Source: Gammaproteobacteria bacterium | Lineage (GTDB): Bacteria; Pseudomonadota; Gammaproteobacteria; Burkholderiales; Rhodocyclaceae | Direction of reading: 5' to 3' | NCBI GenBank assembly: GCA_029289235.1 | Contig: JARFTZ010000057.1 | Span: 1 to 64,000 of the forward strand | Length of the DNA: 64,000 bases | In this document: piece by piece, positions 30,401-39,610 of the stretch | Numbering within the stretch: the first letter of the stretch is position 1 | Layout of the letters: every line of letters starts with the position of its first letter | The notes under the pieces: generated by a model | Databases searched by the model: none | What the model was told of the DNA's origin: nothing | The model's input: the letters and a program-made list of their open reading frames with translations, nothing else | Program-made: the position numbers and the translations under genes

Positions 30401-30905
30401 GATAAAACGCCTGCGGGAACAGCTCGGCCCAGTACGTGGCGCGCTGTTTCGCCTGCGCCGGGTTGCCCTGCTGCAGCGCTTCGCCGACATCGCCCAGCGC
30501 CGCCCCGGACAGGGCGATCAGGCCATCGACACCGACCTCGGCCAGCATCGCCCGGGTGATTTCAGCACGCCCGCGCACACGCGGCTGCAGGTAGGCGCGC
30601 GTCAGCAGTTCGCAAAGCTGGAGGTAGCCTTGCCGCGAGCGGCAGAGCAGCAGCATCCGGTATGGCCGGTCGGGATCGACCTCGTTGGCGAGGTGAATAT
30701 CGCAACCGAGTACCGGCTTCACCCCCTTGCCACGCGCTGCCAGATAAAACTTGACCAGGCCGAAGAGGTTGGCCAGATCGGTCAGCGCCAGCGCGGGCAT
30801 GCCATGGCTTGCGGCGCGATCGACCGCGTCGTCGATGCGCGTGATGCCATCGGTGACGGAGTACTCGCTGTGCAGGCGAAGGTGGATGAAGCGGGGATCG
30901 GACAT
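27429..30905 (-). CDS. dnaE: DNA polymerase III subunit alpha
   Basis: [15 protein letters not shown] PHP domain; [47 protein letters not shown]. Confidence 0.98.
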   Translation of the reverse strand: [1158 protein letters not shown]

Positions 30906-31061
30906 CGCGCCATTTTACCGCGAGCCGCCCTCCGGCACCTTCACCGCGCGCATTGCCAACCCGGGGTGGCGAAACAATCCTTTACAGATCCTTACCGGCG
31001 GGCCAAACCTCTCGCGGACGAAATGACTACGCTTCAGCCATCACGACACAAGGAGCGCAAC

Positions 31062-31496
31062 ATGAAAAAGAGCTTTGTTATTGCCTTCGCCCTCACCACC
31101 GGCCTGCTTTCCGCCAGCGCCGCACAAGCCAACGACGCGGTGCTCGGTGCCGTCATCGGCGGCGGACTCGGCGCCGTGGTCGGCAACCACGTCAGCGGCC
31201 GCGACGGCGCAATCATCGGCGGCGCCGTCGGCGCTGCGGCTGGCGTGGTCATCGCCAGCGAAAACGACCGGCATTACCGTCCGCGCCCGGTCTACGTCGC
31301 GCCCTCCCCGGTCCGGGTTTACGCCCCGACGCCGGTTTACGCACCGGCCCCTGTCTATGCGCCGCCCCCAGCGTATTACGCACCGCCGCCCGTGCGCGTG
31401 GTACGCGCCCCGGTGGTCTATGTTCCGGCGCATCCGGCCAGGAAACACTGGCGACACGAACACCGCCGTCACGATCGCGACGGCCGCTGGCGTTAG
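31062..31496 (+). CDS. glycine-zipper 2TM protein with Pro/Tyr-rich repeat tail
   Basis: Signal peptide; AVLGAVIGGGLGAVVGNHVSGRDGAIIGGAVGAAAG; VYAPTPVYAPAPVYAPPPAYYAPPP. Confidence 0.75.
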   Translation: MKKSFVIAFALTTGLLSASAAQANDAVLGAVIGGGLGAVVGNHVSGRDGAIIGGAVGAAAGVVIASENDRHYRPRPVYVAPSPVRVYAPTPVYAPAPVYAPPPAYYAPPPVRVVRAPVVYVPAHPARKHWRHEHRRHDRDGRWR

Positions 31497-31502
31497 GCAA
31501 TC

Positions 31503-32126
31503 TTAACGCTCGATCCACTCCAGGATCGGGCGCCACAGTTCGATGTCGCGACCGACGCGCGACTCCGGCAGGTCGAACAGGGTCATGCCGCTGGCGGCCA
31601 GTTGCACGTAGAGCTGGCTGTCGCGGACATGCCCCAGGACCGGCAGATCCCACGAGGAAAGAAATCGTTCCAGTTCGCTGGCCGCACGGGTCCGCGCATC
31701 GACCCGCATGCCGACCACGGCGACGAAGGTTTTTTCCTTGCGCACGGTCTTTTCCTGCAACAGGACTTCAAGGAAATCACGCGTCGCCAGGATGTCGAAC
31801 AGCGAAGGCTGCACCGGCACGACGACCTTGCTGACCTGCCGCAACGCTTTTTCCAGCGCCTTGCCGTGCAAGCCCGCCGGCGTATCGAGCACGACGTGCG
31901 TCGTGTCCTTCGGCGGCCGCAGCGGCTGATCCCTCTCCGCCGACCAGCCGCGGATCGGCGGCAGCATCTCCGGCCGGATCTTCAGCCACTCGCGCGACGA
32001 TTGCTGGCGATCGATGTCGCCGAGCATCACCCGGCCGCCACCCTGGGCGAAATAGCCTGCCAGATTGGTCGCCAGGGTGGACTTGCCGGAGCCGCCCTTG
32101 GGGTTGGCGATCAGAAACGACTTCAT
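31503..32126 (-). CDS. ParA-family ATPase
   Basis: MKSFLIANPKGGSGKSTLATNLAGYFAQ deviant Walker A. Confidence 0.88.
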   Translation of the reverse strand: MKSFLIANPKGGSGKSTLATNLAGYFAQGGGRVMLGDIDRQQSSREWLKIRPEMLPPIRGWSAERDQPLRPPKDTTHVVLDTPAGLHGKALEKALRQVSKVVVPVQPSLFDILATRDFLEVLLQEKTVRKEKTFVAVVGMRVDARTRAASELERFLSSWDLPVLGHVRDSQLYVQLAASGMTLFDLPESRVGRDIELWRPILEWIER

Positions 32127-32148
32127 CCGCGGCTCCAGCCCCCTGCAA

Positions 32149-33120
32149 TCACGGGAGCAGCACGGTCGAACCGGTGGTCTTGCGCGCCTCCAGATCACGA
32201 TGCGCCTGCGCCGCGTCAGCCAGCGCATAGGTCTGGTTGACCTCGATCTTCACCTTGCCGGACAGCACGACGTCGAACAGCGCGTTGCCGAGCGCCAGCA
32301 ACTCAGCACGCGTCGTCGAATAGTGATCGAGCACCGGCCGGGTCACGTACAGTGAGCCTTTTTTCGACAGCAGCAGCGGATCGAACGGCGGCACAGCCCC
32401 CGAGGCGTTGCCGAAGGTCACGAGCAGGCCGCGACGGCGCAGGCTGTCGAGCGAGGCCATGAAGGTATCCTTGCCGACCCCGTCATAGACCACCGCGACG
32501 CCCTCGGCGGTAATTTCCCGTACGCGGCTGGCGACGTCTTCCTGCGTGTAGAGAATGACGTGATCGCAGCCATGCTTCCTGGCCAGCTCGGCCTTGGCTT
32601 CGCTCGACACGGTGCCGATCACCGTCGCCCCGAGTGCCTTGGCCCACTGGCAGGCGATCAGACCGACACCACCGGCCGCCGCATGGATCAGCACCTTGTC
32701 GCCAGACTGGACAGGATAGGTATGCAACAGGAGGTAGGCGGTCGTCATCCCCTGCAGCATCATCGCCGCGCCGGTCTTGAAATCGATGCCGTCCGGCAGC
32801 TTGTGCAGCCTGTCCGCCGGCATGCAGCGGACTTCGCTGTAGGCCCCCAGCGGGCCGGTGCCGTAGGCCACGCGATCGCCCGGCTTGATGTCGGTGACGC
32901 CTTCGCCGACGGCCTCGACCACTCCGGCGCCTTCACGACCCAGGCCGGACGGCAGGGGCAGCGGATACAGCCCGCCGCGATGGTAGGTGTCGATGAAGTT
33001 CAGTCCGATCGCCTCGTGCCGGACCCGCGCCTCGCCCGGCGCCGGATCGCCGACGGCGACCTCCTCCCAGCACAGAACCTCGGGACCGCCGGTTTGATGA
33101 AAACGGATGGCATGCGGCAT
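32149..33120 (-). CDS. quinone oxidoreductase (zinc-independent MDR)
   Basis: AIRFHQTGGPEVLCWEEV; NFIDTYHRGGLYPLPLPSGLGREGAGVVEAVG; HAAAGGVG. Confidence 0.9.
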   Translation of the reverse strand: MPHAIRFHQTGGPEVLCWEEVAVGDPAPGEARVRHEAIGLNFIDTYHRGGLYPLPLPSGLGREGAGVVEAVGEGVTDIKPGDRVAYGTGPLGAYSEVRCMPADRLHKLPDGIDFKTGAAMMLQGMTTAYLLLHTYPVQSGDKVLIHAAAGGVGLIACQWAKALGATVIGTVSSEAKAELARKHGCDHVILYTQEDVASRVREITAEGVAVVYDGVGKDTFMASLDSLRRRGLLVTFGNASGAVPPFDPLLLSKKGSLYVTRPVLDHYSTTRAELLALGNALFDVVLSGKVKIEVNQTYALADAAQAHRDLEARKTTGSTVLLP

Positions 33121-33187
33121 GTTTTTCTCCTGAACGATGAATAACGAAAGATGGTACTCCGAGCGAGGGTTCGTCGAGAAGACGGCA

Positions 33188-35155
33188 CTACCCCTTGAGC
33201 AGTTTTTCCTCGGCCAGCGCCAGCGCCGCCGGCACACCGAGCAAAACGACCACGTCGCCGGCTTCGAACACTGTGTCGGCCGACGGTTCCTGCGTCTTGA
33301 TGTCGCGGCGCCGGACCGCCGTCACCTCGGCTCCGGCCTCCGTGATCGCCAGATCACCGAGCGTCCGCCCGATGGCGAAAGCACCGTCGCCGAGTGAAAC
33401 CGAGCGCAGGCGCGGCTCCTCGCTCTCGCGCTCGTCCTCGTCGAAAACGCTCTCGCCATGGAAAAAGCCGCGCAGCGTGCGATAGCGCGCCTCGCGAATC
33501 TGGCGGATGCGCTTGAGCACGCGATTGATCGGCACGCCGGCATGAATCAGCGCGTGCGAAGCCAGCATCATCGCCAGCTCCAGTGTCTCCGGCACCACCT
33601 CGGCCGCGCCGGCACGCTGCAGAGCATCGAAATCCTTCTCGTCGACCGTGCGCACGACGATCGGCAGGCTCGGCGCGATCTCGCGCACATGCCGCATGAC
33701 GCGCTCGGCCGCCCGGTTGTCGGCGAACGAAATGACCAGCACGCTGGCCCGCCCGACGCCGGCGGCGACCAGCGTCTCGCGCCGGGTGACGTCGCCATAG
33801 ACCACGTTCTCGCCCGCTGCTGCCGCCTCGCGCACCCGATCCGGGTCGAGGTCCAGCGCCAGGTAGGAAACACCTTCCCCCGCCATGAAGCGCGCCAGTT
33901 GCTGCCCGTTGCGCCCGAAGCCGCAGATCACCGCGTGTTTCTCGGTACGCATCGCCTTGGCTGCCAGCTTGGTCAGTTGCATGGAGCGCAACAGCCATTC
34001 GCTGGCGGCAAAACGCAGGACCAGCCGCTCGCTGTACTGCACGATGATCGGCGTCAACAGCAGGGAAATGACCAGCGCGGCCAGGACGCTCTGTACCACC
34101 GACGGAGGGGCGACATCCGACTGCTGGATCAGCGAGAGCAGCACCAGGCCGAACTCGCCGCCAGCGCACAACCACAGGCCGCTGCGCATCGCGTTGCCCG
34201 GCGTGGCGCCGAACAGCCGCGAGGCGCCGAGCACCAGCGCGAACTTGACGAGCAGCAGGCCGGCCAGGATGGCCAGCACCGCCCAGAAATTGGCCAGCAC
34301 CAGCGGCAGATCGAGCATCATCCCGACGGTCACGAAGAACAGCCCCATCAGCACGTCACGGAACGGCTTGATATCCTCATCCACCTGATGCCGGAATTCC
34401 GTCTCGGAGATCAGCATCCCGGCGATGAACGCCCCCAGCGCCAGCGACAGCCCGGCCATTTCGGTGAGATACGCCAGCCCGAGCGTCACCAGCAGGACGT
34501 TGAGCATGAACAGTTCGGCGGATTTGCCACGCGCGACGACGACGAACCAGCGGCTCAACACCCCTTTGCCGAAGTGCAGGACCACCAGCAGCATCGCGGT
34601 GGCCTTCAATACCGCGATCGCCATCAGCCAGGCCATCGTTTCCGGCGCCTGCGAAAACGACGGAATCAGGATCAACAACGGCACCACAGCCAGATCCTGG
34701 AAGAGCAGCACGCCGACGACCTCACGGCCATGCGGCGCGTCGAGTTCCAGGCGTTCACCGAGCAGCTTGGTCAATATCGCCGTCGACGACATCGCCAGCG
34801 CGCCGCCGAGGGAGACGCCCGCCTGCCACGGCAACCCCGCCAGCAGGGCGACACCGGTGATGACCAGCAAGGTGGCGAAAACCTGCACCGCCCCCAGCCC
34901 GAAGACGATGCGCTTCATGGCGAACAGTTTGGGCAGCGAGAACTCCAGGCCGATCGAGAACATCAGGAAGACGATGCCGAACTCGGCGAGATGCTGCACG
35001 TCGGCCACGTCGGTCACCACATTGAGCGCGTGCGGCCCGACAAGCGTCCCGACGAGGAGATAACCGAGGATCGGCGGCAGGTTGATGCGCCTGAAGACGA
35101 TGACCGACACCACCGATGCGCCAAGCAACATCAGAACGAGCGGAAGTGTCTGCAT
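33188..35155 (-). CDS. CPA2 monovalent cation:proton antiporter, KefB/KefC-like with TrkA domains
   Basis: Antiporter core plus RCK-N (HAVICGFGRNGQQLARFM) and TrkA-C region. Confidence 0.9.
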   Translation of the reverse strand: MQTLPLVLMLLGASVVSVIVFRRINLPPILGYLLVGTLVGPHALNVVTDVADVQHLAEFGIVFLMFSIGLEFSLPKLFAMKRIVFGLGAVQVFATLLVITGVALLAGLPWQAGVSLGGALAMSSTAILTKLLGERLELDAPHGREVVGVLLFQDLAVVPLLILIPSFSQAPETMAWLMAIAVLKATAMLLVVLHFGKGVLSRWFVVVARGKSAELFMLNVLLVTLGLAYLTEMAGLSLALGAFIAGMLISETEFRHQVDEDIKPFRDVLMGLFFVTVGMMLDLPLVLANFWAVLAILAGLLLVKFALVLGASRLFGATPGNAMRSGLWLCAGGEFGLVLLSLIQQSDVAPPSVVQSVLAALVISLLLTPIIVQYSERLVLRFAASEWLLRSMQLTKLAAKAMRTEKHAVICGFGRNGQQLARFMAGEGVSYLALDLDPDRVREAAAAGENVVYGDVTRRETLVAAGVGRASVLVISFADNRAAERVMRHVREIAPSLPIVVRTVDEKDFDALQRAGAAEVVPETLELAMMLASHALIHAGVPINRVLKRIRQIREARYRTLRGFFHGESVFDEDERESEEPRLRSVSLGDGAFAIGRTLGDLAITEAGAEVTAVRRRDIKTQEPSADTVFEAGDVVVLLGVPAALALAEEKLLKG

Positions 35156-35249
35156 GGAATCGTCGCGCTCCGGAACCTGTAAACGCCCGCAAACCCGGAT
35201 GGAACGGGGCTTCTGCTATACTCCGCGCAATCATAACCGCTAGCTTTCC

Positions 35250-36233
35250 ATGAGCCAAATCCAGCCTTCCGACCAAGCCCTCGAACTCGCGCGGCAAGTG
35301 CTGCGCATCGAGGCCGACGCCGTTCTGGCGCTGTCCAGCCGGATCAACGGCGCCTTCCTGCGGGCGCTCTCGCTGATTCTCAATTGCCGCGGCCGGGTCA
35401 TCGTCAGCGGCATGGGCAAGTCCGGACATATCGGACGCAAGATCGCGGCAACCCTCGCCAGCACCGGTACCCCGGCCTTTTTCGTGCATCCGGCCGAAGC
35501 CAGCCATGGCGACCTCGGCATGATCACCGCCGACGACGTGGTGATCGGCATCTCCAATTCCGGCGAAAGTGCCGAACTGCTGAACATCGTGCCGTCGATC
35601 AAGCGCCAGGGCGCCAAGCTGATCGCCATGACCGGCAACGAAAAATCCACGCTGTCCCGTGACGCCGACGTGCATCTCGATGCGGGCGTGGCCCAGGAGG
35701 CCTGCCCGCTCAACCTGGCGCCGACGGCCAGCACCACCGCCGCGCTGGCGCTGGGCGACGCCTTGGCCGTCGCGCTGCTCGACGCCCGCGGTTTCGGCGC
35801 AGAAGACTTCGCCCGCTCGCACCCCGGCGGCTCGCTTGGGCGCCGCCTGCTTACCCGCATGCGCGACGTGATGCGCACCGGCGAGGCGATCCCGGTTATC
35901 GCGCCGGAGGCCTCGATCGCCGAAGCCATCCGCGAGATCACCCGCGGCACCATCGGCATGGCAGTTGTCATTTCGCCCGAACGCCAGGTGCTCGGCATCT
36001 TCACCGACGGCGACCTGCGCCGCGCGGTGCTCAAGCATCCCGATCTGTCCCGTCTGACCGTCCGCGACGTGATGACCGCCAACCCGCGCACGATGAACCC
36101 GGACAAACTTGCCGCCGAGGCGGTCGAAATGATGGAAAAATACAAGATCAACCAGATCCCGGTCGTCGACGAGGCCGGCTGCCTGATCGGCGCCCTCAAT
36201 ATGCACGACCTGTTCCAGGCCAAGGCCATCTGA
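35250..36233 (+). CDS. kdsD: arabinose-5-phosphate isomerase
   Basis: SIS domain (VSGMGKSGHIGRKIAATLASTGTPAFFVHPAEASHGDLG) plus CBS pair. Confidence 0.95.
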   Translation: MSQIQPSDQALELARQVLRIEADAVLALSSRINGAFLRALSLILNCRGRVIVSGMGKSGHIGRKIAATLASTGTPAFFVHPAEASHGDLGMITADDVVIGISNSGESAELLNIVPSIKRQGAKLIAMTGNEKSTLSRDADVHLDAGVAQEACPLNLAPTASTTAALALGDALAVALLDARGFGAEDFARSHPGGSLGRRLLTRMRDVMRTGEAIPVIAPEASIAEAIREITRGTIGMAVVISPERQVLGIFTDGDLRRAVLKHPDLSRLTVRDVMTANPRTMNPDKLAAEAVEMMEKYKINQIPVVDEAGCLIGALNMHDLFQAKAI

Positions 36234-36784
36234 TGAAACCGATTGAAGAATGCAAGGCACGCGCCAGCCGCCTCAAGCTGATGGTGTTCGACGTCGACGG
36301 CGTCCTTACCGACTGCTCGCTCTACTTTACCGACGCCGGCACCGAGATCAAGGCGTTCAATGCGCGCGACGGGCATGGAATGAGCATGCTGCAGAAGGCC
36401 GGCGTAACGCTGGCGATCATCACCGGCCGCGACGCCGAATGCGTCAACTGGCGGATGAAGAACCTGGGCATCAAGCACGTTTATCAGGGCATTGGCCACA
36501 AGCTGTCGACCTTTCATGAACTTCTCGCCAAGGTCGGCGTCGAGGCGCACGAAGCCGGCTTCATGGGCGACGACGTGATCGACCTGCAGGTCATGGGCGC
36601 CTGCGGCTTTTCCGCCGCCCCGGCCGACTGCCACGACCTGAACCGCCTGCACGCCGACTATATCGCCGGCAAGCCCGGCGGCCATGGCGCCGTGCGCGAG
36701 GTCTGCGAATTCATCCTCGCCGCCCAGGGCAAGCTCGACGCGGCGCTGGCGCCTTATCTCCCTTCACCACCCACATCGCGATGA
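36233..36784 (+). CDS. kdsC: 3-deoxy-manno-octulosonate-8-phosphatase
   Basis: VFDVDGVLTDCSLYFTDAGTEIKAFNARDGHGM. Confidence 0.95.
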   Translation: MKPIEECKARASRLKLMVFDVDGVLTDCSLYFTDAGTEIKAFNARDGHGMSMLQKAGVTLAIITGRDAECVNWRMKNLGIKHVYQGIGHKLSTFHELLAKVGVEAHEAGFMGDDVIDLQVMGACGFSAAPADCHDLNRLHADYIAGKPGGHGAVREVCEFILAAQGKLDAALAPYLPSPPTSR

Positions 36785-37371
36785 AACACTGGGGCAGCGC
36801 GCTTTTCCCGCTGAGCATCCTGCTGGCGTTGACGCTGTTGACGTTCTGGCTGCGCTACGCGACGGAACTCGATGAGCCGCGGCGCGACGGCAAGCACCGT
36901 CATGACCCCGACTACATCGTTTCCGACGTCGTCATGCGCAAGCTCGACCCGAACGGCCAGTTGAAATACACGCTGCGCGCCGTCGATGTGCGCCACTTTC
37001 CGGACGACGACACGACCGACCTGCTCAAGCCGCGCCTGACCCAGCAGTCGGAAAAGAAGGCGCCGGTCACCATGAGCGCGGACAAGGGACGCCTCAGCGA
37101 TGACAACAAGCGCGTCGACCTGACCGGCAACGTGTTCATCCATCGCCCGGCCGCCGGACGCGACGAGGAACTGACGGCATCGATGCCCGACCTCACCGTC
37201 TTCCCCGATGACGAACGCGCCTTCACCAAGAGCCCCGTCGTGCTGACCAAGGGCAACTCCTGGGTCAAGGGCGTCGGCATGCAAGTCGATAACAAGGCCC
37301 AGACCTATCTCCTGGAATCCCAGGTCACCGGACTGCTGGACCGGAAACCCGCAAGGAAAACCAAGCCATGA
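36781..37371 (+). CDS. lptC: LPS export ABC transporter periplasmic protein LptC
   Basis: Single TM plus LptC-type beta region; position between kdsC and lptA. Confidence 0.9.
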   Translation: MKHWGSALFPLSILLALTLLTFWLRYATELDEPRRDGKHRHDPDYIVSDVVMRKLDPNGQLKYTLRAVDVRHFPDDDTTDLLKPRLTQQSEKKAPVTMSADKGRLSDDNKRVDLTGNVFIHRPAAGRDEELTASMPDLTVFPDDERAFTKSPVVLTKGNSWVKGVGMQVDNKAQTYLLESQVTGLLDRKPARKTKP

Positions 37372-37964
37372 CCGCTCCCCGCCCTCTCCTCGCCGCTGCG
37401 CTGCTCAGCGTCGCGCTGTTCGGTACCGCCCACGCCGAAAAGGGCGACCGCGACAAGCCGATCAACCTCGAAGCCGACCGGGTGAGCATCGACGACATCA
37501 ACAAGGTGCAGGTCTTCGAAGGCAACGTGGTGATGACGCAGGGAACGATGCAGTTGCGCACCAGCAAGCTGGTCGTCACGCAGGACGCCGACGGCTTCCA
37601 GAAGGGCGTCGCTACCGGCGGCGTCAACGGCCTGGCGCGTTTCCGGCAAAAGCGCGACGGTCGCGACGAGTACATCGAAGGCGAAGCCGAGCGCATCGTG
37701 CACGACTCGCGCAACGAGAAGACGGAGTTTTTTGTGCGCGGCTGGGTCAAGAGCGGCCTCGACGAAGTCAAGGGCCACTACATCTCGTACGACGCGACAA
37801 CCGAGAAATACGTTGTTACCAACGACGGCTCGACGAAATCGGCAACGGGCCAGTCGCAGGCCCGCGTGCGCGCGATCATCCAGCCGCGCGGCAAGGCCGC
37901 GCCGACCGAGGACAAAGCCGCACCGCTGCCGCTCCGCCCCGAGCAGACCGTCACGCCGCGCTGA
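37368..37964 (+). CDS. lptA: LPS transport periplasmic protein LptA
   Basis: Signal peptide; PINLEADRVSIDDINKVQVFEGNVVMTQGTM. Confidence 0.92.
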   Translation: MTAPRPLLAAALLSVALFGTAHAEKGDRDKPINLEADRVSIDDINKVQVFEGNVVMTQGTMQLRTSKLVVTQDADGFQKGVATGGVNGLARFRQKRDGRDEYIEGEAERIVHDSRNEKTEFFVRGWVKSGLDEVKGHYISYDATTEKYVVTNDGSTKSATGQSQARVRAIIQPRGKAAPTEDKAAPLPLRPEQTVTPR

Positions 37965-37976
37965 CGCGCCCCGGGA

Positions 37977-38747
37977 TCAGATTCGCAGCCCCTGGTCCCG
38001 CCAGGACCAGGCGATCCCGCGCCGCTCGATTTCCTGGCGGATCTCCTCCATCGCCTGATCCACCCTCGCTTCGGCGCCCTCGACGCCGAGTTCGAGATGC
38101 TTGCGCTGCCCGTCCGAACCGACCGACGGCAGGCTGAACAGGCGCAGGTCGGGATACGCGGCGACGATGTGCTCCATCAATCCGAGCAGCGCGCTCTCGT
38201 AGGCGTTGGGGCCAGTCAGCAGAAACGCCTTGTCGATCACCGGGCGCTGGTTGAACAGGTGCGCGTAATAGGTATCGAGCACCCACTCGGCCATTGGATG
38301 CGCCATCTGCGGAAAGCCGGGCAGGAAGTAATGATCGCGCACGGCAAAGCCGGGGATGCGGTTGAACGGGTTCGGCACGATGGCGACGCCACGCGGGAAG
38401 GTCCCAAGCAGCAGGCGCTGGGGCGTGATGTCGTCGGCGAAGCGCGCGCGGATTTCCCGCTCGGCCTCCGGATGCAGGACCAGATCGACACCCAGCGCTT
38501 CCGCCGCCGCCTGCCGCGTGTGGTCGTCGGGCGTGTTGCCGATGCCGCCGAAGCTGAAGACCACGTCGCCAGCGGCGAAGCTGCGCTTCAGGGTTTCGAC
38601 GATGCGCGCTCGCTCATCGCCGAGGTACTCGACCCGTGACAGACGCAACCCGCGCGCCGAAAGCAGAGCGGCAATCTTGGCGAAATGCTGGTCGATGCGC
38701 TTCCCGGAGAGGATTTCGTCACCGATGATGAGGGCTGCAAAATTCAT
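37977..38747 (-). CDS. MoaB/MogA-type (CinA N-terminal-like) molybdopterin-binding domain protein
   Basis: ALIIGDEILSGKRIDQHFAKIAALLSARGLRLSRVEYLGD; FGGIGNTPDDHTRQAAAEALG. Confidence 0.85.
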   Translation of the reverse strand: MNFAALIIGDEILSGKRIDQHFAKIAALLSARGLRLSRVEYLGDERARIVETLKRSFAAGDVVFSFGGIGNTPDDHTRQAAAEALGVDLVLHPEAEREIRARFADDITPQRLLLGTFPRGVAIVPNPFNRIPGFAVRDHYFLPGFPQMAHPMAEWVLDTYYAHLFNQRPVIDKAFLLTGPNAYESALLGLMEHIVAAYPDLRLFSLPSVGSDGQRKHLELGVEGAEARVDQAMEEIRQEIERRGIAWSWRDQGLRI

Positions 38748-39475
38748 TTCCGGCTCCCGGGAGATGGAATGCTGACCACCGCGCCTTGCCGCACGCGGCG
38801 CAGGGATTCAAGGCAAAAATGGATATAGGCGAGCGCCGAAAGCGAAGGCGCCAGCAAGCCGAGGAACGGCACGTGCGTCAGCGCGGCCGTGGCAAAGCCG
38901 AGCAACAGCAGGGGCATTGCCTGCCGCTTGCGCAGTTCGCGCCACTCCTCCTCCGTCGCGTGCTCGGCCAGCGAGTCGTAGGCGAAGGTACGTCGGTTGA
39001 GCCAGGCCATCCAGAACAGCGGCAGAAACAGCCCGAGCCCCGGAATCAGCCACAGGGGCAATGTCACCACCCAGCCGACGACGAACAACACCGCCGCCCA
39101 GACGCTGTTCCAGGTCGACGCGACGAAGTTCTCCTTGCCCTGGCGCGCAAGGTCGGGGTAGTCCCGGGCGGCAAGATGAGTGAGCATCAGCGGCAGCACC
39201 AGCACTGCGGTAAGCAGTATCGCCACGAGGTAGCTGGCCGAGAGGATCACCAGCCAGCCGCCCAGCGCCGCCAGCGACTGCGCCAGCCACGACCATCCCC
39301 ACTCGTTGATCCAGCTCATTGGCGGCTGCTCGATGAAAAGGGTGATCAGATAATTGAGAAAGGCAGCCGAGACCCCGATCATGAACAGCACCGCCGCCAG
39401 CGCGGGACCGAGGATATACAGCCACACCTTGCCGCTTCCCAGCGACGCGAGACTGCGCTGCAACGCCAGCATCAT
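38744..39475 (-). CDS. EI24 domain-containing (CysZ-like) membrane protein
   Basis: Multi-TM protein; IPGLGLFLPLFWMAWLNRRTFAYDSLAEHAT; start uncertain. Confidence 0.7.
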   Translation of the reverse strand: MMLALQRSLASLGSGKVWLYILGPALAAVLFMIGVSAAFLNYLITLFIEQPPMSWINEWGWSWLAQSLAALGGWLVILSASYLVAILLTAVLVLPLMLTHLAARDYPDLARQGKENFVASTWNSVWAAVLFVVGWVVTLPLWLIPGLGLFLPLFWMAWLNRRTFAYDSLAEHATEEEWRELRKRQAMPLLLLGFATAALTHVPFLGLLAPSLSALAYIHFCLESLRRVRQGAVVSIPSPGSRK

Positions 39476-39610
39476 TCCGGACAATGGATTCTCCCGATAG
39501 TCACCCAAAGCGAGGGTTATAGCGCAAAACGCGCAGTCCAACCACCGCCCTGCAAACTCTCCCCGCCACGCATTAGAATTCGACCTTCACCCAACCTCAC
39601 GGCCGCCGCC

